Source: UBA1756 sp045627805 (GTDB lineage Bacteria > Bacteroidota > Bacteroidia > Bacteroidales > WCHB1-69). From it: a stretch of DNA of 10,989 bases. This document shows, in pieces, positions 6,319 through 10,989 of this stretch. Below the pieces are notes generated by a model that worked only from the letters and a program-made list of their open reading frames with translations, was not told the origin of the DNA and searched no databases. The stretch's first letter is position 1; every line of letters starts with the position of its first letter. The stretch covers positions 1 through 10,989 of the forward strand of contig JAZQOJ010000068.1 of the NCBI GenBank assembly GCA_045627805.1, given 5' to 3'. Both the position numbers and the translations under genes were made by a program.

Positions 6319-8162
6319 ATGACTGACAATTACAACGACTCCAACATCATCACGCTGGAATGGTACGAGCACATCCGCTTGCGTCCCGGTATGTACATCG
6401 GCAGGGTCGGCGACGGAAGTTCCCACGAGGACGGCATCTACATCTTGCTGAAAGAGGTCATCGACAACTCCATTGACGAGTTTATGCAAGGGCACGGCAA
6501 GACCATCGACGTTTCCATCAAGGACCATATGGTCAGCGTGCGCGACTACGGGCGAGGAATCCCGCTGAACAAGATGGTGGATTGCGTCTCCAAAATCAAC
6601 ACGGGCGGAAAGTTCAACAGCGAGGCGTTCACCAACTCTATCGGCCAAAACGGCGTCGGCGTGAAGGCCGTCAACGCGCTTTCCACCTTCTTCAAGGTGC
6701 AGAGCTTCCGCGACGGGCAGACCAAGTCGGCGGAGTTCTCCTGCGGGAAAATGACATCCGAAAGCCCGATCGAGCTGAGCGACCAGCGCTCCGGCACCTT
6801 CACCTCCTTCATCATCGACGACTCCATTTTCGTGAACTACCGGTGGCTGCTCCAGTACGTTGAGAAGATGCTCTGGAACTACGCCTACCTCAACCGCGGG
6901 CTCACCATCAACTTCAACGGCAACAAGTTCTCCTCCAAGAACGGGCTCTACGACCTCCTTTGCAACAACGTGAACAAGGAAGAGATGCTCTACGACCCGA
7001 TCTATCTCCAGGACGAGCGCTTCGAGTTCGTCATCACGCACACCTCGCGCCACTACGGTGAGGAATACCACTCCTTCGTCAACAGCCAGAACACCACGCA
7101 GGGCGGCACCCACCAGAACGCCTTCCGCGAAGCTCTCGTCAAGACCTTCCGCACCTATTTCGGCAAGGAATACGACCCTAACGACATCCGCAACGCCGTT
7201 GCCGGCGCACTCTCCATCAAAGTGCAGGAGCCCACTTTCGAGTCACAAACCAAAATCCGCCTGAGCTCCACCCTTATGCAGCCCGAAGGACAAACCATCC
7301 GCAACTACGTCAACGACGTTGTCGGGAAACTCCTCGACAATTACCTGCATATGCACACCGATGTCGGCGACATCATCCGCAAGAAGATACAAGAGTCGGA
7401 GTCCGAAAGAAAGGCCATCGCCAATATCAAAAAGGGAAACAAGGAGATTCAGAAGAAAGTCAGTCTCAACAACAGCAAGTTGCGTGACTGTAAGTACCAC
7501 TACAACACCGACCGCAGTGGCGAGGGTCTCAACTCCACCATCTTCATCACCGAGGGTCTCTCCGCTTCCGGCTCCATCACCACTTCGCGCGACAGCAAGA
7601 CGCAGGCAGTGTTCAGTATGCGCGGGAAAACGCTCAACGTTATGAAAAAGGCCGACGTTTACAAGAACGAGGAGCTGAACCTGCTCAACGCCGCCCTCAA
7701 CCTCGAAAGCGGACTCGAAGGCCTCCGCTACAACCATATCGTCATCGCCACCGATGCCGATGTGGACGGAATGCACATCCGGCTCCTGCTGCTCACCTAT
7801 TTCCTCAACTATTACCCCGACGTGGTCCGCAACGGGCACGTTTACATCTTGCAAACTCCCCTTTTCCGCGTCCGCAACAAGCAGAAAACCTTCTACTGTT
7901 ATTCTGACGAGGAAAAAATGGACGCCATCAAGCAGGTGGGCGCGAAACCTGAAATCACCCGGTTCAAAGGTCTCGGCGAAATCTCCCCAAAAGAGTTCGT
8001 CCATTTCATTGGAAAATCAATGAGACTGGAGCCCGTCGTGCTGGAAAATAACACCAATATCGGCAAGCTGCTCGAATACTATATGGGCAACAATAGTGCT
8101 GAACGCCAGCAATTCATCATTGAGAATTTGCGTGAAGAAATTGATGAAATAAATCCCGAAGA

Positions 8163-8172
<10 letters not shown>
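6319..8172 (+). CDS. parE: DNA topoisomerase IV subunit B-like type IIA topoisomerase ATPase subunit
   Basis: ATPase and TOPRIM subunit of a type IIA topoisomerase, expected to pair with ParC for decatenation of chromosomes. The 617 residues are of Bacteroidota ParE length. The GHKL ATPase domain shows EVIDNSIDE (catalytic Glu46, Asn50), DYGRGIP (76-82), GQNGVGVKAVNALS (109-122) and the QTK loop (310-312). The TOPRIM domain shows Glu412 in TEGLSASGS and the metal triad DADVD (479-483), followed by RFKGLGEISP (548-557). GyrB would normally be longer, and the ITTSRD-TQAVFSMRGK stretch resembles ParE. Oddity: Leu414 replaces the usual Asp of EGDS, although the catalytic residues remain. No parC adjoins it; ispG overlaps its last 10 bases. 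Confidence 0.9.
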
Positions 8173-9521
<1,349 letters not shown>

Positions 9522-9524
9522 AAT

Positions 9525-10283
9525 ATGAAAAATGCACTTGAAACAATGCTGGAACATCGCAGCATACGCGAATTTTCAGACAAAAAAATTGACAAAGACG
9601 TCCTAAATAACATATTGTCAGCTGCTTGCAATGGCTCAACGATGGGGGGCTTGCAACTTTTCAGCATCATTGTCACGGAAGACAAGGAAAATATGAAAAA
9701 GATGGCGCCAGCGCACTTCAATCAGCCGATCGCCACCAACGCGCCACTCATCCTCACATTCTGCGCCGATTTCCACCGATTCGACCGCTATTGCGAGTGC
9801 CGCGGCGTGGCAACTGATGCCTACAACAACTTGCAGGCATACCAGTGGGCGGTCACCGATGCGATCATAGCAGCGGAAAACGCCTGCGTCGCCGCAGAAT
9901 CGCTGGGGCTCGGCTTTTGCTGGCTGGGCACCATCACTTACAATGTGCCGCAATTCATCGAGGCCTTCCATCTTCCCGAACACGTAATGCCAGTGGCTTG
10001 TGTTCCAATGGGTTATCCTGCACAGAACGTGCCTTTGACGCCCAAACTCCCCGTGAGCGCGCTGGTTCACACGGAAACCTACCGCGAATACTCCAATGAG
10101 GAAATCAACCAGGCGTATCTTTCTTTAGAAAATGTTTCAAGCAATGTTAAAATGCTGAAAGACAACAATTCCCGAAGTCTTGCTGAAGATTACGTTCAAC
10201 GTCGTTATAAGAAGAGCGACAACGAATTTTTCTCTGAAGTGCTCCGCGACGCATTGGTGAAGCAACAATTCATTAAAAAGTAA
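9525..10283 (+). CDS. Nitroreductase-family FMN-dependent oxidoreductase
   Basis: Predicted cytoplasmic flavoprotein that uses NAD(P)H to reduce nitro compounds, quinones, flavins or similar acceptors; the true substrate cannot be read from the sequence. The 252 residues fit the NfsA/Frp-like branch. The N-terminal HRSIREFSD (11-19) is the FMN-phosphate-binding signature. ACNGSTMGGLQLFSIIV (34-50) holds the second flavin-contact region, and AAESLGLGFCWLGTI (123-137) is the third. The segment CVPMGYPAQ (159-167) is also characteristic. The C-terminal 65 residues are charged and helical, as in NfsA-type proteins. The gene begins 3 bases after the ispG stop, so it is surely cotranscribed. Its codons are more A/T-rich than those of parE. 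It has seven cysteines, mostly in the N-terminal two-thirds. Confidence 0.9.
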   Translation: MKNALETMLEHRSIREFSDKKIDKDVLNNILSAACNGSTMGGLQLFSIIVTEDKENMKKMAPAHFNQPIATNAPLILTFCADFHRFDRYCECRGVATDAYNNLQAYQWAVTDAIIAAENACVAAESLGLGFCWLGTITYNVPQFIEAFHLPEHVMPVACVPMGYPAQNVPLTPKLPVSALVHTETYREYSNEEINQAYLSLENVSSNVKMLKDNNSRSLAEDYVQRRYKKSDNEFFSEVLRDALVKQQFIKK

Positions 10284-10330
10284 TTAAAATATTTTTTATT
10301 CTGCAAAACCCTCATCTTCAATATTTTTTG

Positions 10331-10338
10331 TACATTTG
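10331..10338 (+). promoter_or_regulatory. Predicted -7 element for deoC
   Basis: TACATTTG followed by CA matches TAnnTTTG. It lies 46 bases before the deoC ATG in an A/T-rich gap of about 100 bases after the nitroreductase gene, which indicates that deoC has its own transcript. A small hairpin, ACTCC (10340-10344) with GGAGT (10351-10355), falls near the predicted start of the leader. No clear -33 box is seen, and no strong terminator hairpin for the preceding operon. Confidence 0.6.
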
Positions 10339-10384
10339 CACTCCCATTTTGGAGTATTAATAAAAAATAATAAAAAGATTAATT

Positions 10385-10989
10385 ATGGCATTCCCGCAAC
10401 TTAAAAACTATCCCTATTCGGATGAGCAAATTCAAGCCAGACTGGCTGAGTATCAGGCATCTGACCTCAAATATTTCGACCTTCCCAGAGCTTATCGCTT
10501 CATCCTGAACGCAATCGATCTCACCACGCTTGAGGGCTCCGACAATGCGGCTAAAGTACAGCAACTTTGCGAAAAAGCGCTCGCGTTCCGCAATGACGCC
10601 AAGGAAATTCCCACCACTGCGGCGGTTTGTGTTTATCCTCCGTTCGCAAAGCAGGCGAAATCCATCCTGAAAGACACCCCCGTTCACGTTGCCTGTGTGG
10701 CTGGAGCTTTTCCGGCAGGCCAATCTCCCATTGAAATCAAGGTTGCGGAAGTGGCCTACACGGTCGCTCAGGGCGCCGACGAAATCGATATGGTGATTTC
10801 CCGTGGCAAATTCCTCGAGGGTGACTACCAGACCGTTTACAACGAAATCGCAGCCATCAAGGCGGCTTGCGGCAACGCACACCTGAAAGTGATCTTGGAA
10901 ACGGGCGAACTCGGCACGGCTGACAATATTTACAAAGCTTCCCAGATCGCCATCGCTGCGGGCGCTGACTTCATCAAGACCTCCACCGG
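10385..10989 (+). CDS. deoC: Deoxyribose-phosphate aldolase (3' end beyond the window)
   Basis: Class I aldolase that splits 2-deoxyribose 5-phosphate into glyceraldehyde 3-phosphate and acetaldehyde during deoxynucleoside breakdown. 201 complete codons are present. Family motifs: IDLTTL (44-49), AAVCVYPPF (79-87), GADEIDMV (130-137, with Asp135 equivalent to E. coli Asp102), LKVILETGEL (167-176) and GADFIKTST (193-201) with the Schiff-base Lys198 (E. coli Lys167). About 29 extra N-terminal residues precede the IDLTTL strand compared with E. coli, as I recall for the longer (about 300-residue) Bacteroidota form. The second active-site lysine and the C-terminus lie off the window. It has its own promoter, and its product feeds the reaction of tpiA. 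Confidence 0.95.
   Translation, partial: MAFPQLKNYPYSDEQIQARLAEYQASDLKYFDLPRAYRFILNAIDLTTLEGSDNAAKVQQLCEKALAFRNDAKEIPTTAAVCVYPPFAKQAKSILKDTPVHVACVAGAFPAGQSPIEIKVAEVAYTVAQGADEIDMVISRGKFLEGDYQTVYNEIAAIKAACGNAHLKVILETGELGTADNIYKASQIAIAAGADFIKTST

Noticed and set aside
6280..7113. 277-codon minus-strand open frame
   Set aside because: Antisense shadow of the parE ATPase domain. It has the valine- and leucine-rich composition typical of reverse reading of C-ending codons.
7243..8004. 253-codon minus-strand open frame
   Set aside because: Antisense shadow of the parE C-terminal half, with no family resemblance.
10288..10329. Two copies of AATATTTTTT between the nitroreductase gene and deoC
   Set aside because: Low-complexity A/T sequence in an A/T-rich gap. 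There is no G+C stem, so it cannot be supported as a terminator or a real repeat.

Overview
The window looks like chromosomal DNA of a member of the Bacteroidota, most likely order Bacteroidales. Three lines of evidence agree. Upstream regions carry the Bacteroidota -7 promoter element TAnnTTTG (TAAATTTG, TAACTTTG, TACATTTG) and no clear Shine-Dalgarno sites. The protein types are those of the phylum: a ParE-type topoisomerase of about 617 residues, an IspG with type II features, a PheS with a four-cysteine zinc-type insert, a DeoC with an extended N-terminus, and a cyclophilin made as a lipoprotein. Coding regions are of moderate to high G+C and the intergenic stretches are A/T-rich.

Layout. 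Positions 2-79 (+) hold the last 25 codons of a gene entering from the left, with a small repeat of paired cysteines. Positions 80-653 contain no convincing gene. They hold a long nested inverted repeat (261-423), two pairs of 18-base direct repeats (91-108/584-601 and 203-220/432-449) and further small repeats. A minus-strand block of housekeeping genes follows, transcribed from about 6180 down to a rho-independent terminator at 654-688: cyclophilin lipoprotein, pheS, mreC, mreD, tpiA, asnS. Its gaps are short and mreC/mreD overlap, so it is probably one operon joining protein folding, two aminoacyl-tRNA synthetases, cell-wall elongation and glycolysis.

A 190-base divergent promoter region (6129-6318) separates this block from a plus-strand operon: parE (topoisomerase IV subunit B-like), ispG (non-mevalonate isoprenoid pathway) overlapping it by 10 bases, and a nitroreductase-family flavoprotein 3 bases further on. 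A new promoter then precedes deoC, which is cut by the right edge just after its Schiff-base lysine.

The window is mostly ordinary core genome. I see no defence system, prophage, CRISPR array or biosynthetic cluster. The points most worth a second look are: (1) an IspG whose type II insertion has shrunk to a short A/T-rich linker; (2) ParE with leucine replacing the usually invariant aspartate of the TOPRIM EGDS motif, beside an exact 10-base in-frame duplicate that could have templated the change; (3) the repeat-bounded non-coding segment at 80-653; (4) the cysteine-pair repeat at the left edge.
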